A stretch of 64,000 nucleotides of DNA from Caldilineales bacterium (GTDB taxonomy: Bacteria; Chloroflexota; Anaerolineae; J102): contig JAIBAP010000016.1 in the NCBI GenBank assembly GCA_019695115.1, positions 28,916 through 92,915 on the forward strand, read 5' to 3'. The notes under the pieces are model-generated. The model did no database searches. It was not told the origin of the DNA and worked only from the letters and a program-made list of their open reading frames with translations. Shown one piece after another: positions 1-11,041 of this stretch; the stretch's first letter is position 1, and each line of letters starts with the position of its first letter. The translations under genes and the position numbers were made by a program.

Positions 1-294
1 CTGTCGTTCAATGATGACGCCGCTTTGGGGGCGCTGCGGGCGGCGCAGAAATTGGGGCGGGAAGACACTGTGGCTATCGTCGGGCAGGGCGCCGATCGCT
101 TGGTGCGACACGAAATCCGCCAGCGCAATTCCCCCGTCATCGGCTCGACCGCCTTCATGCCCGAAGCCTACGGCGAGAAGCTCATCGACCTGGCTCTCGA
201 CATCCTCGAGGGCAAACCCGTACCCCCGGCTGTGTTCATGGAACCGGTTTTCATCGATGCCGCTAACATCGATGATTACTACGCCGATTCCTGA
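1..294 (+). CDS. Sugar-binding periplasmic protein, C-terminal fragment
   Basis: The reading frame is open from the first base and ends at 294, so only about 97 C-terminal residues are in the window. The visible part has the fold pattern of type I periplasmic binding proteins and LacI regulators: a helix with ALGALRAAQKLG, a strand with VAIVGQGADR, then STAFMPEAYGEKLIDLALDILEGKPVPP, which is the usual hinge and last-helix region. The end DDYYADS resembles exported sugar-binding proteins more than DNA-binding repressors, but the N-terminus is missing and I cannot decide. It is convergent with the rhamnose-type operon and separated from it by a strong hairpin. Confidence 0.6.
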   Translation: MSFNDDAALGALRAAQKLGREDTVAIVGQGADRLVRHEIRQRNSPVIGSTAFMPEAYGEKLIDLALDILEGKPVPPAVFMEPVFIDAANIDDYYADS

Positions 295-383
295 AGTGTG
301 GCGCAGAGGGCCAGAACAAAACTGGCGGCCTGCCATCCCGAGGGAACTACGCCAGGCCGCCAGAGGTGTTGCAGGTGATCGGC

Positions 384-418
384 AAGCGGTCGGAGCGCTC
401 GCAGCGCTCCGACCGCTT
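384..418. terminator. Perfect 16-bp hairpin between convergent genes
   Basis: Positions 384-399 and 403-418 form a perfect 16-bp GC-rich inverted repeat with a 3-base loop. It lies between the ends of two convergent genes, where a bidirectional terminator is expected. There is no clear T-run on either side, so intrinsic termination is inferred from position and stem strength only. Confidence 0.5.
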
Positions 419-431
419 CTCATCCAAAAGT

Positions 432-2591
<2,160 letters not shown>

Positions 2592-2721
2592 GGATGTCCT
2601 CCTTGGACATGGGTGAGATTGGCGTCTTTACAGCAATTCTGAGGCCAAGACACCGGGGGTTGTCAAAACCGCCGGGAAATTGGTCTCAAGTGATGTGATT
2701 GGCTTTTGCGGATTCTCTGAT

Positions 2722-2734
2722 GATCACCTCCTTT
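2722..2734 (-). promoter_or_regulatory. 13-base perfect complement to the 16S rRNA 3' tail, without an evident gene
   Basis: On the minus strand this reads AAAGGAGGTGATC, the full-length ideal Shine-Dalgarno sequence. It lies 17 bases after the permease stop codon and about 130 bases before the binding-protein start, which has its own ribosome site. The only reading frame following it is a GTG-led 13-codon stretch. Its role is unknown; it may hold ribosomes on the mRNA or be a relic start. Confidence 0.5.
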
Positions 2735-2750
2735 GTTGAAAAAGATGGGG

Positions 2751-3791
2751 TCACATTTCGGCCGTCTCGACTTTGCGACTCATGCGCCTACGGTTGAGAG
2801 ATTCCTGGATTCTGCTGGCAAGATTGGGTACGAGCACCGAAAGAATCAGCAGGATGCCGACGACGCCGGTTTGTACGTGCCCGGAGATGTTGGCCAGCCC
2901 CATGCCGTTGCGCAGGTTGAGGATGATAAGAATGGAGAGCAAAACGCCGAAGAGACTGCCCGTGCCGCCAAAAATGCTGACGCCGCCCAGGAGCACCATC
3001 GTGATGATATCGAGCTCGAAGCCTTCGGCGGTGCTGCCGCGCACCGCGCCCAAGCGGATCGCATACAGCAGACCTGCCAGCGCCGAGACCAGGCCCGAGG
3101 CCATGAACAGCCACATCTTTACCCGGCGCACACGCACGCCCGAGTAGCGCGCCACGTCTTTGTTGCTGCCGATGACGTAGACGTAACGGCCAAAGCCCGA
3201 ATACTGCAAGAGGATCACGGCCAGGATGATCCCGGCGGCAAACAAGATCAGCGACAACGGCAGTTTCCACAGCACCGGCTGCTGGCCCAATTGGTTGAGC
3301 CAGGCGGGGAAATTGCCGACGGAACGATCTTGCAGCAAGACCAGACTCAGGCCGCGATAGGTGATCAGGCCGGCCAAAGTGACCACCAACGAGGGCAGCC
3401 CGACCACCGTGATCCAGAAGCCATTGAACAGCCCGCACGCCAGCCCAACCGCAAGGCTGGCCAGGATGGCGACCGGGATGGGGGCGCCCTTTTCGAACAA
3501 GACGGCCAGCGTCGCCGCGGACAGGCCCATCACCGAAGCGACCGAGAGGTCGATCTCGCCGTTGATGATGATGAAGGTCATGATCAGCGCCACGATGATC
3601 TTCTCGATGTACAGATTGAACAAATTGACCCAGTTGCCAGCGGTCAGATAGGAAGGCGTGGCGATGGCATTGAGCACGAAGATGATCAGAAAGATTATCA
3701 GCAGAAAGCCCTCCCAAGACTTGAGCCACGCCCAGGCTCGAGAGGTGAAACGCTCGCCCGAGGGAGCGATAGCGGCCTGACTAGATTGCAT
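2751..3791 (-). CDS. Sugar ABC transporter permease (rhamnose-type, second permease)
   Basis: An inner-membrane permease of the ribose/rhamnose (CUT2) class that forms the translocation pore with its partner. The 346 residues include about eight to ten hydrophobic segments and the family signature [18 protein letters not shown] near residue 100, with the late conserved [22 protein letters not shown]. It starts at an ATG with GGAGGG upstream and overlaps the end of the preceding permease gene by 11 bp, so the two are probably translated together. The ATPase and binding-protein genes flank the pair in one minus-strand operon. The two permeases correspond to RhaP and RhaQ, but I cannot assign which is which. 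Confidence 0.88.
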   Translation of the reverse strand: MQSSQAAIAPSGERFTSRAWAWLKSWEGFLLIIFLIIFVLNAIATPSYLTAGNWVNLFNLYIEKIIVALIMTFIIINGEIDLSVASVMGLSAATLAVLFEKGAPIPVAILASLAVGLACGLFNGFWITVVGLPSLVVTLAGLITYRGLSLVLLQDRSVGNFPAWLNQLGQQPVLWKLPLSLILFAAGIILAVILLQYSGFGRYVYVIGSNKDVARYSGVRVRRVKMWLFMASGLVSALAGLLYAIRLGAVRGSTAEGFELDIITMVLLGGVSIFGGTGSLFGVLLSILIILNLRNGMGLANISGHVQTGVVGILLILSVLVPNLASRIQESLNRRRMSRKVETAEM

Positions 3792-4845
3792 GGGTGCTGC
3801 CCTCCGTTTCGATGCTTTGCTCGCCGCGGCCAGAGAGCTGCATTTCGCTGCGCGCCCATATCTGGCGCAGTCGATTCATGATCACGGTGTCGATGGCCAC
3901 CGCAGCCAAAATCAGGATGCCCAGAAGGGCATCGCGCCAGAACTCATTGATCTGCGGCATCCGGCGCAGCCCCTGTTCGAGCAAGCCGATCAAAATGGCG
4001 CCCAAAAAGGCGCCGAAGGCAGAACCGGCGCCGCCGGCCGTGCTCACGCCGCCCACCACCGCGGCGGCAATAGCTTGCAGTTCCATGCCTTGCGCGGCCA
4101 CGACCGTCACATTGCCATACTGACCCAGGAACATGAAGCCTGCCAGCCCTGCCAGCCCGCCGCACAACACGAAGGCCAGGAAGACGATGCGCTGCGAAGG
4201 AAAGCCCGCGATCCTGGCGGCGTCGGGGTTGGAGCCGATGGCATATAGCCGCCGTCCGTAAGGCAGAAATGCCAGCACCGACTGGAAGATGATCACTACA
4301 GCCAGGGCGATGGCGAAGATAAGGCGAACTTCGAAGTCGCCCAGCGTGGCCAGGTTGATGCTCGGCAGCGTCTGAATCCAGGCGGGCAGCTTGCTGGTGA
4401 GCACAGTCTGGGCATTGGAGTATTCCACCAGGATCGTGCGATAGATGGCCAGTGTGCCCAGGGTGACGATGATGGCCGGCACCCGGCCGTAGGCGATGAT
4501 GGCGCCGTTGATCGCTCCCAGGAGAGCGCCGACGGCCAGGGCCATGAGCACAGCGACAAACGGTGAAATGGTATTGTTACGGGTAAGTTGGGTGCCGACG
4601 ATATAGGCGGCAAAGCCGACGATCGAGCCAACCGAAAGATCGATGTTGCGGGTGACGATCACCAGTGTTTCGGCCACGGCGACGACGGCGATGATAGCGA
4701 CGCTTGTCTGCAGCCGATTGATGGTGCGAGGACCGACAAAGCCATCAACTTGAGTCTGGAAGAAGACCGTAATCGCCGCCAGTACGAGGATGAGAACGAG
4801 AGCACGCAGTTGTTCAGGACGGAAGCGGCGCATCAAGGCGTTCAT
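3781..4845 (-). CDS. Sugar ABC transporter permease (rhamnose-type, first permease)
   Basis: A 354-residue inner-membrane permease of the CUT2 class. It carries [17 protein letters not shown], the same signature as its partner, and a C-terminal [19 protein letters not shown] segment. I chose the ATG at 4845 because it overlaps the ATPase stop as ATGA and has GGGAGGTG upstream; longer frames upstream run antisense-like through the ATPase gene. It pairs with the next permease, which it overlaps by 11 bp. The C-terminal tail ([23 protein letters not shown]) is hydrophilic and probably cytoplasmic. Confidence 0.88.
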   Translation of the reverse strand: MNALMRRFRPEQLRALVLILVLAAITVFFQTQVDGFVGPRTINRLQTSVAIIAVVAVAETLVIVTRNIDLSVGSIVGFAAYIVGTQLTRNNTISPFVAVLMALAVGALLGAINGAIIAYGRVPAIIVTLGTLAIYRTILVEYSNAQTVLTSKLPAWIQTLPSINLATLGDFEVRLIFAIALAVVIIFQSVLAFLPYGRRLYAIGSNPDAARIAGFPSQRIVFLAFVLCGGLAGLAGFMFLGQYGNVTVVAAQGMELQAIAAAVVGGVSTAGGAGSAFGAFLGAILIGLLEQGLRRMPQINEFWRDALLGILILAAVAIDTVIMNRLRQIWARSEMQLSGRGEQSIETEGSTHAI

Positions 4846-6380
4846 GGCTGCACCTCCCGCGGCTGATCCAGGCTGTTGGCCAGCGCCCCTTCCTCTTTCT
4901 GTCCCATCGCCGCCGTCATGATCGTTTCCTGCGTGGCCTGCGCCCGGTCGAAGACGCCCATCTGCCGGCCTTCGCGCATGACCAGGATGCGGTCGCTCAT
5001 GGCCAGCACTTCCGGCAGATCCGACGAGATCAGGATGATGCCCAGTCCCTGCGCGGCCAGGTCGCTGACCATGTGATGCACCTCGGCTTTGGTACGCACG
5101 TCGATGCCGCGCGTTGGTTCGTCCAGGATCAGCAGTTTGGGGTTGGCGTTCAGCCACTTGCTCAGCACCACCTTCTGCTGGTTCCCACCCGACAGCTTAC
5201 CCACCTCGGTGCGCACTGACGGCGCCCGGATGGAGAGCCGTTGGCGATACTCCTCGGCCGCTGCCGACTCGGCCCCCCGCCGGATCAGCCCCATGCCCGA
5301 GAGATAGCGGCGGAGCGTGGGCAGACTGATGTTGGCGGTGATATTCATCGCTGTGATCAGCCCCAGCTTGCGCCGGTCTTCGGTGGCGTAGGCGATGCCC
5401 AGCTGTTGGGCTTGTTCGGGGGTGCGAATCTTCACCTCTTTACCCGCGAAGGTGATTTGGCCGTCGTCGGCCGGCTCTACCCCGAACAGCGCCAACCCCA
5501 CATCGGTGCGGCGGGCGCCGATCAGCCCGGCGAAGCCCAACACTTCGCCGCGGTAGACCTCGAAATTGACATCGGCGAAGACGTTTTCTTTGCCCAGGCC
5601 CTGCACCGACATCAGCAGATCGCCACGTTGGACGGCCGTCTTGGCGAAGAAGTCCTCGATCTGGCGCCCGACCATGTCGCGGATGACGCCATCGATGCTG
5701 ACCTGGTTGCGCAGGGCGGACGAGATCCACTTGCCATCCCGTAGCACCGTCACCCGGTCGGCGATGCGCATCACCTCTTCCAGCCGGTGGCCGATGAACA
5801 AGATGGCCACACCCTGAGCCCGCAACGTGTTGACGATCTTGAACAGTTGCTCCACCTCATGGGCCGAGAGCGAGGCAGTCGGCTCATCCATGATCAGAAC
5901 GCGCACCTTGAGCGAGATGGCCTTGGCGATCTCGACTGCCTGTTGTGCAGCCAGCGTCAGCCCCCGCGCCGGTTGTTTGACATCCAGCTTGACATCCAGC
6001 CTGGTCAGGATGGCCCCGGCGTCTTCGTACATTTTGCCCCAGCGCACCACGCGGCCTCGATCCTGATGGCTGATGAAGATGTTTTCGGCCACGTTCAGGT
6101 CGGGGAAGACCATCGGTTCCTGGTAGATGGCAGCGATGCCGTGCGCCTGCGCCTCCTGTGAGTTGCGAATCTGGATCGGCTTGCCATCCAGCAGGATCTC
6201 GCCCAAATCGGGCTGGTAGATGCCGGTCATCACCTTGATCAAGGTCGACTTCCCGGCGCCATTTTCGCCGATGAGGGCGTGCACCTCGCCCGGATAAAGG
6301 CTGATGCTTACGTCTGACAGCGCTTGCACGCCGGGGAACGATTTCGATATGTTCTTCAGTTCCAGGATCGGTTCGCTCAT
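4842..6380 (-). CDS. rhaT: Sugar ABC transporter ATP-binding protein, two fused nucleotide-binding domains
   Basis: This 512-residue cytoplasmic ATPase energises the sugar importer. Domain 1 has a Walker A motif GENGAGKST at residues 38-46, a Walker [11 protein letters not shown] and an H-loop in FIGHRLEEV, but its signature is [14 protein letters not shown] rather than LSGGQ. Domain 2 has a good signature [14 protein letters not shown] and Walker [11 protein letters not shown], but a degenerate Walker A ([11 protein letters not shown]). This complementary decay is known in CUT2 ATPases such as RhaT, LsrA and RbsA. It starts with AAGGAGCG upstream and overlaps the permease start by 4 bp. Confidence 0.92.
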   Translation of the reverse strand: MSEPILELKNISKSFPGVQALSDVSISLYPGEVHALIGENGAGKSTLIKVMTGIYQPDLGEILLDGKPIQIRNSQEAQAHGIAAIYQEPMVFPDLNVAENIFISHQDRGRVVRWGKMYEDAGAILTRLDVKLDVKQPARGLTLAAQQAVEIAKAISLKVRVLIMDEPTASLSAHEVEQLFKIVNTLRAQGVAILFIGHRLEEVMRIADRVTVLRDGKWISSALRNQVSIDGVIRDMVGRQIEDFFAKTAVQRGDLLMSVQGLGKENVFADVNFEVYRGEVLGFAGLIGARRTDVGLALFGVEPADDGQITFAGKEVKIRTPEQAQQLGIAYATEDRRKLGLITAMNITANISLPTLRRYLSGMGLIRRGAESAAAEEYRQRLSIRAPSVRTEVGKLSGGNQQKVVLSKWLNANPKLLILDEPTRGIDVRTKAEVHHMVSDLAAQGLGIILISSDLPEVLAMSDRILVMREGRQMGVFDRAQATQETIMTAAMGQKEEGALANSLDQPREVQP

Positions 6381-6394
6381 ACACGCTCCTTGCG

Positions 6395-6522
6395 AAAAGT
6401 AATTGGTAATTGGTAATTGGTAATTGGTTATTTGTTATTCGTTATTGATCAATTACCAGTTACCAGTTACCAATTATCAATAATCAATAACCAATAACCA
6501 ATAACCAATAACCAATAACTAT
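6395..6522. repeat. Low-complexity intergenic repeats (TAATTGG / TTATTGG family)
   Basis: AT-rich short direct repeats of TAATTGGTAATTGG type switch midway to the complementary ACCAATAACCAATA type, so the block could fold back on itself. It separates the DeoR regulator from the transporter genes. The same words recur near 12.5, 46.8, 54.2 and 57.6 kb. Confidence 0.8.
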
Positions 6523-6524
6523 CT

Positions 6525-7292
6525 CTATACAACATCAACCATGATACCTTTCCGCCGAATCCGTTCGATTTCGGCTTCGGATGCGTCTTTGGTGGTGATC
6601 AGGCGTTGGAGGGCGTCGATGGGGGCGATGACGCCGGCGGCGATGAGGCCGAGCTTGGTGGAGTCGGCCAGGAGGATGGTTTGTTGCGAGCTGCGGATGG
6701 CGCGACGTTTGATCGGGATTTCCTCGAACCCGGCGTTGGTGATCCCGGCCTCGGCCGAGACGCCGCTGGCCGCCAGGAAGGCCTTGTCGAAGCGCAAATT
6801 GTAGCATTCGAAACTGTCGTTAGCGAACACCCCCCCGAAGGTCAGGCTGCGGCCGTGGAGGATGCCGCCGATCAGGATGACGGTGATGTGGTCGCGCTCG
6901 GTCAGGCGTTGGACGATGTTCAGGCCATAGGTGACCAGGGTGAAGCGAAAGTCCTGGGGGATGTAGCCGAGCATCGACTCGGTGGTGGTGCCGCCATCCA
7001 CGAAGACCGTGTCGCCGGGCTGGATGAGATGGGCGGCGGCGCGGCCGATACGTTCCTTTTCGTCGAACTGGGCAATGGCGCGTTCGCTGTAGGGCGTCTC
7101 GCCCGAATTGCCCCCCAACCCGATGGCGCCCCCATAGGTGCGTTCCAGCAGCCCCAAACGGCGCAACTCGTTCAGATCGCGGCGAATGGACGACGTGCTG
7201 ACCCCAAAACGTCCGGCCAGGTCCGTAACGGCGACCCGGCTATTCTCCTCCATCAGCTTCAGGATTTCCTGGCGTCTTTCGGCAGAATACAT
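6525..7292 (-). CDS. DeoR-family transcriptional regulator of the sugar transporter operon
   Basis: A cytoplasmic DNA-binding sugar sensor of 255 residues. The N-terminal winged helix is RRQEILKLMEENSRVAVTDLAGRFGVSTSSIRRDLNEL, with the DeoR signature RRDLNELRRLGLLERTYGGA. The C-terminal sugar-phosphate-isomerase-like sensor has DTVFVDGGTTTESML, SFECYNLRFDKAFLAASGVSAEAGITN and LLADSTKLG. The ATG at 7292 is preferred over a GTG at 7307 because it begins right before the helix-turn-helix as in other family members. It is the first gene of the transporter transcription unit, with a good promoter upstream. DeoR proteins of rhizobial rhamnose operons (RhaR) are the closest functional parallel. Regulation of its own operon is inferred. 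Confidence 0.85.
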   Translation of the reverse strand: MYSAERRQEILKLMEENSRVAVTDLAGRFGVSTSSIRRDLNELRRLGLLERTYGGAIGLGGNSGETPYSERAIAQFDEKERIGRAAAHLIQPGDTVFVDGGTTTESMLGYIPQDFRFTLVTYGLNIVQRLTERDHITVILIGGILHGRSLTFGGVFANDSFECYNLRFDKAFLAASGVSAEAGITNAGFEEIPIKRRAIRSSQQTILLADSTKLGLIAAGVIAPIDALQRLITTKDASEAEIERIRRKGIMVDVV

Positions 7293-7351
7293 GGCGCACC
7301 TGCGCACACAGTCCGGCAGAACGTGAACGAATTTACCGCACTACGGTCAGA

Positions 7352-7380
7352 AACATAGCACAATGCTGATTGATTGTCAA
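7352..7380 (-). promoter_or_regulatory. Sigma70-type promoter of the deoR/transporter operon
   Basis: On the minus strand, TTGACA (7375-7380) and TATGTT (7352-7357) are separated by exactly 17 bp, and the -10 box is about 60 bp before the DeoR start. Confidence 0.6.
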
Positions 7381-7502
7381 GACTCACCCACAAAAATGAC
7401 AAAGAACATGCGAAAACGTGCAAGAATGCGCACCAGCTCACTGCACTGTTGCGAAAGACGCTGCGAGGTCTCCGCGGGGCTACTTATGAACGGGGTGACG
7501 TT

Positions 7503-7531
7503 TTGGCCTGGCTGTGCCGGCGGTGTATGCT
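7503..7531 (+). promoter_or_regulatory. Possible weak promoter of the metalloprotease gene
   Basis: TTGGCC and TATGCT are spaced by 17 bp, 165 bp before the start codon. The -35 match is weak, so this is only a candidate. Confidence 0.25.
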
Positions 7532-7696
7532 GGGATCGATATGGTTACGCCGGTTGTGGTCGCCAGGTTGTGAAGACGACCTTCGATGGAGGTTTGCAGC
7601 AGGAGGCACGCCGGTCAGACGCCGGCTGTTCGGTAGATGTCCCACGTTCTGCCCTATTCACGCCCCCCCCATGTCTGCCCAAAAGGAGATTCTCCG

Positions 7697-10051
7697 ATGT
7701 CATCGCACCCATTCTGCGCCAGATATGCCGCGCCCCGTATGCGCCTGCTGGGTGCGCTTGGCGTAGTCCTGGCCGCGGCTTTTTTCCTGCGCCCGCTCCG
7801 GGCCGCAGCCACCCCTCCCGCCCCTCCCACCAGCCTGTTCTTTCCGATCGCGGGCGCTCGTTTTCACAGGTATCCGCCCAGCGATGACATGATCGACGCG
7901 GCCCTGGCGCGTGGCGAGATCGACGCCGAGACGGCGCTGGTATACAAAGTTTACGTGGCCTTCAATGACCCGCGCTTGCCGCAGCCGTATCGCGGGGACG
8001 ATAGTGATATCCGCGATAGCATGATCGTAGCGGAGGTGAGCGATCGCTTCGATTCGCTGTCGGCGCAGGCGCAGGCGCTGTTGGCGCCGTTTTTGCTGCC
8101 GCCATCGGGGTCAGGGAGCTGGCTGGAGCAACGCCAGGCGGCTGCGCAAGGGCAAGCAGGCGGGCGCGAGCCGGCTGCCATCGCCTGGAAGCAAGTGCCG
8201 GCGATGGGTAACAAGGCGGCCGTATGGTACGAGCTGCGCTATGCGGGCGACGAGGCCGTCGCCAAGGAAGTGGCGCAGGAGCTTAGCGCCAATGTCTGGC
8301 CGGATCTCACCGGGCTGATGGGTCGCGAGCCTCTATCGGATGCCGGTCTGAATGACAATGGCGGCGACGGCAGGTTCGACGTTTACCTGGTTCACTTCCC
8401 CCCGCCCACGGATCCGAATAAGGGAGCGACGATGGGTCAGGCGCCGGCCTACGACCCCAAGAAGAGCGGGGGGCGCACGGGGTGTAAGGAAACCCCCAGC
8501 TATCTCTTGGTGGACAGCCGCCTGAGCGGCGCCGATCTGAAGGCCACCCTGGCTCACGAATTCATGCACGCCATCCAATGGTCGTATCCCGTCAGTGTTG
8601 GTTGCATGGCCCCTGGCGAGTACGCCTGGTTTGCCGAAGCGAGCGCGACCTGGGCCGAGCACTATGTATACAGCACGAATCAGACCGAGCAAGAATATGC
8701 CCGCTTTTTTCTCAACCGCCCCGAACGCTCGTTAGAGGATCCAGGGGGAAGGCTGCGCGTCTACGGCGCCTACCTGTGGCCCTTCTACCTCACCCAGGGC
8801 CAGGCGTGGCCCGATAAGCCGGCGGTGATCCGAAGTATCTGGGAAGCCTTTGCCACCAATACCAGCCTGGCAGCGATCGACAAGAGCATCCCAGGCGGGT
8901 TCAAGCAGCAATGGGCGGGCTTCACCCTGCGCAACTGGAATACCGACCCGGTGACTGATTATCGGGATTGGGACGAGTTGTCGTGGGGCATTCCCTCCGG
9001 CCAGGTGCTCGATCTCAATAGCGCCCTGGTGGGGAAGCGGGCCGTGCGCGAGACGCCGTTGGTCGAGACGATCCCCTATCTGGCGGCCAAGTACTACCGC
9101 ATCGATCTCAAGGACCCCGCCATTCACCGTCTTACCTTTTTCAACGGCTTGCACTACAAGCTGTCGGAGGCGACGGTCACGCACAGTCTTGGCCGGTCTT
9201 GGGTGAATGATCAAGTAACGTGGCGAACGCTGCACTGGAGTGAGGCTTCGGAGGACAATCAAAAGTACGTCAACATCTGGGCGATCCCCATGGTGGCTGG
9301 CGTCTGGCAGGAACCCGAGGACCTGACGAATTTGCCATATCGCACCTTCTGCCGAGACAAGCTGGATGAGAACCTGGATGCGCTGATCCTCGTCATCAGC
9401 AACAGCGCCTGGGACAAGAAGGATTACACGCCGCAGCCCGACGACAAAGCGCCCACTCTGTTCTACTCCAACATTCCCTGCGATGGCTGGCAGGGCGACT
9501 TCCACGGCGTGGCGCCTCTGAACGAATATCCCTTGCCGGTGTCTGCCGCCGGCGTGAAGCTGACGCCGGATCATCTCTGGGAAGGTGGTTTGGCTGGCGG
9601 GGCTTACCTGATCGGTAATTCGTACACCGCCAGCCAAGGCCAGTTCAACGCCACGGCCAGTTTTGATGTTTACGGCAATTGCCACGTCAATATGGATTAC
9701 CACGCCCCGGTGGTGGGGTCGATGGTGGTCAACGAATTCGCGCTCGACGATGCTTTCGGACGCTACACGGTTTACTTCAAAGACGAGCATATCAACGGGC
9801 CGATGCATTGCGACGACGGCACCACCGGCGTCTTCCCGGACCCGATGCGGGGCGTATGGATCTGGTATTTGTGGGTGGCGGCGGAGGATCCGCCCGGCCT
9901 CAATCGCCCGCCGACTATCCGGGTGCTTGAGCCGATGCACGTGTCAGACGATGGCCAGCAGATGAGGGGCGACAAATCGATCACGTGGAACGGCACACCA
10001 GTGAGAACATACGAGTATCACTGGGGTTTCGCGCCCGACACCGGGCCCTGA
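7697..10051 (+). CDS. Secreted zinc metalloprotease of the MXAN_6640 type
   Basis: A probable extracellular protein-degrading enzyme of 784 residues. The start follows AAGGAG at 7683-7688 with ideal spacing. A positively charged N-terminus and a hydrophobic segment (LLGALGVVLAAAFFLRPL) form a signal or anchor. The catalytic region has HEFMHAIQ at residues 287-294 (His287, Glu288, His291), followed by EYAWFAEASATWAEHY, whose Glu314 is the likely third zinc ligand. This HExxH plus W-x-EASA-x-W arrangement is typical of MXAN_6640-type putative metalloproteases. The remaining C-terminal 450 residues look like beta-rich binding domains without a recognised name. It is a single gene with no clear partner. 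Confidence 0.75.
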   Translation: MSSHPFCARYAAPRMRLLGALGVVLAAAFFLRPLRAAATPPAPPTSLFFPIAGARFHRYPPSDDMIDAALARGEIDAETALVYKVYVAFNDPRLPQPYRGDDSDIRDSMIVAEVSDRFDSLSAQAQALLAPFLLPPSGSGSWLEQRQAAAQGQAGGREPAAIAWKQVPAMGNKAAVWYELRYAGDEAVAKEVAQELSANVWPDLTGLMGREPLSDAGLNDNGGDGRFDVYLVHFPPPTDPNKGATMGQAPAYDPKKSGGRTGCKETPSYLLVDSRLSGADLKATLAHEFMHAIQWSYPVSVGCMAPGEYAWFAEASATWAEHYVYSTNQTEQEYARFFLNRPERSLEDPGGRLRVYGAYLWPFYLTQGQAWPDKPAVIRSIWEAFATNTSLAAIDKSIPGGFKQQWAGFTLRNWNTDPVTDYRDWDELSWGIPSGQVLDLNSALVGKRAVRETPLVETIPYLAAKYYRIDLKDPAIHRLTFFNGLHYKLSEATVTHSLGRSWVNDQVTWRTLHWSEASEDNQKYVNIWAIPMVAGVWQEPEDLTNLPYRTFCRDKLDENLDALILVISNSAWDKKDYTPQPDDKAPTLFYSNIPCDGWQGDFHGVAPLNEYPLPVSAAGVKLTPDHLWEGGLAGGAYLIGNSYTASQGQFNATASFDVYGNCHVNMDYHAPVVGSMVVNEFALDDAFGRYTVYFKDEHINGPMHCDDGTTGVFPDPMRGVWIWYLWVAAEDPPGLNRPPTIRVLEPMHVSDDGQQMRGDKSITWNGTPVRTYEYHWGFAPDTGP

Positions 10052-10069
10052 GCCGTGGCCCTGACCTGC

Positions 10070-10113
10070 CAGGTGCGACGCACGACACCTTGCTTCGACG
10101 TGCGTCGCACCTG
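10070..10113. repeat. Dispersed palindrome family 1, copy A
   Basis: A perfect 15-bp inverted repeat (10070-10084 and 10099-10113) with a 14-base loop, containing the core GTGCGACGCAC. It lies just after the metalloprotease stop. The same core occurs at 50461-50493, 50512-50543 and 61895-61927. Confidence 0.8.
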
Positions 10114-10168
10114 GGTTCGTGAGGCAGGCAAGTGAGGCGTTGAGGGGATGGGAGACGCGGGCATGGAC

Positions 10169-10597
10169 TCAACCGGCCGCGCGGCGATAGCCGGTTACCA
10201 GCATGGGCACGATGACAGCCGCGGCCACAGCATGGAGCAGCGCCGTGGCCGTGCTGGCCAGGAGCGATTTGGCAGGAACGGGGATGAGGTAGTCGGGGAG
10301 GAAGCTGACCACCAGGACGATGAGGGCGATGCGGAGGAAGCTCTGGTCGGCCTGGGGCCGGCGGGCGGCCAGCCAGGCGAATAGGGCCGTGGCCAGTGCG
10401 GTTGGGAGCAGGGTGAAGATGGCCGAGCGAGCCAGGCTGTCAAGTGGTTTGAAGGCGCTCAGATCGGGCCAGATGGCCAGGATCACAGACTGGACGACGA
10501 GGACGGCGACGATGGCGGCGACGGCGGCCGTAGCGCCGAGTCGGAGCCACTGGCCGCGGGCGAGGGGACGGATGGGTTCCAGAGTTTTGGCTGTCAT
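10169..10597 (-). CDS. Small membrane protein, DUF6069-like
   Basis: A 142-residue inner-membrane protein with four hydrophobic segments (about 20-45, 60-78, 88-105 and 115-135). The pattern fits DUF6069: a first long helix, a loop with LDSLARSAIFTLLPTALATALFAWLAARRP, the PDYLIPVPAKSLLASTATALLHAVAA motif and a C-terminal helix. No catalytic residues are evident and no function is known for the family. It is the last gene of a minus-strand group with a cupin, a NnrS-like protein and a Crp/Fnr regulator. Confidence 0.6.
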   Translation of the reverse strand: MTAKTLEPIRPLARGQWLRLGATAAVAAIVAVLVVQSVILAIWPDLSAFKPLDSLARSAIFTLLPTALATALFAWLAARRPQADQSFLRIALIVLVVSFLPDYLIPVPAKSLLASTATALLHAVAAAVIVPMLVTGYRRAAG

Positions 10598-10627
10598 CGA
10601 AGGGTTTTCCGGGAGTGAGAGGTGTTC

Positions 10628-10700
10628 CGTGTTCCGTGGAGCGTGGAGCGTGAAACGTGAGGAGTGAAACGTGAGGAGTGGGGAGTGGGGAGTGGGGTGG
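10628..10700. repeat. Low-complexity intergenic repeats (GTGTTCCGTG / GTGAAACGTGAG / GGGAGTG)
   Basis: Short direct repeats fill the space between the DUF6069-like and cupin genes. The word GTGAAACGTGAG recurs near 63.84 kb. Confidence 0.7.
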
Positions 10701-10708
10701 GGGGGGCG

Positions 10709-11032
10709 TCAGCCGGATTTGGCGGCCAGGAAGACGAGCGGGGTTTCGGCGCGGATGCCACGGCTGGCCCCGGCCAGGGCGATGACGGTGCTGCCAGCGG
10801 CCACGGCGATGTCGCGGCCATCGACGGTCATCACGCCGGAGCCGGAGAGGAAGTGGTAGATGGAAAGGGCTTCGGGGTGGGGTGGGATGCGCTGGCCGGG
10901 GGTCAGGCCGGCGACAAGGGCTTTGAAGTGCTCGCTATCGAGCAGGAATTGAGGCTGGGGGCCGGCGTCATTGAAGCGAGCCAGGGCGGCGGTGTCGGGG
11001 AAGTGGGTTGGTGGGAGGGCGGTGGGGGTCAT
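10709..11032 (-). CDS. Small cupin-domain protein
   Basis: A 107-residue single-domain cupin. The first cupin motif is recognisable in GQRIPPHPEALSIYHFLSGSGVMTVDGRD and the second in AAGSTVIALAGASRGIRAETPLVFLAAKSG. The metal-binding histidines are only partly conserved (PPHPEALSIYH), so binding of a metal is uncertain. It lies 9 bp after the NnrS-like gene on the same strand and shares its transcription unit. Small cupins of this kind often sit beside Crp/Fnr-controlled nitrogen-oxide or redox genes. No enzymatic activity can be assigned. Confidence 0.7.
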   Translation of the reverse strand: MTPTALPPTHFPDTAALARFNDAGPQPQFLLDSEHFKALVAGLTPGQRIPPHPEALSIYHFLSGSGVMTVDGRDIAVAAGSTVIALAGASRGIRAETPLVFLAAKSG

Positions 11033-11041
11033 GGGCGGAGG

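Larger units (their letters stand above)
7293..7696. other. Divergent intergenic region (404 bp)
   Basis: This region separates the DeoR operon from the metalloprotease gene. It contains a convincing minus-strand promoter, a weaker plus-strand candidate and the ribosome site at 7683-7688. The part near 7400-7430 is relatively AT-rich with repeated TGCGAAAACGTGC-like words that could be operators. No convincing coding frame was seen. Confidence 0.6.

Noticed and set aside
2733..3881. A 382-codon plus-strand frame
   Set aside because: It is antisense to the permease genes, whose signatures and overlaps are convincing, and its low-complexity charged composition lacks a family.
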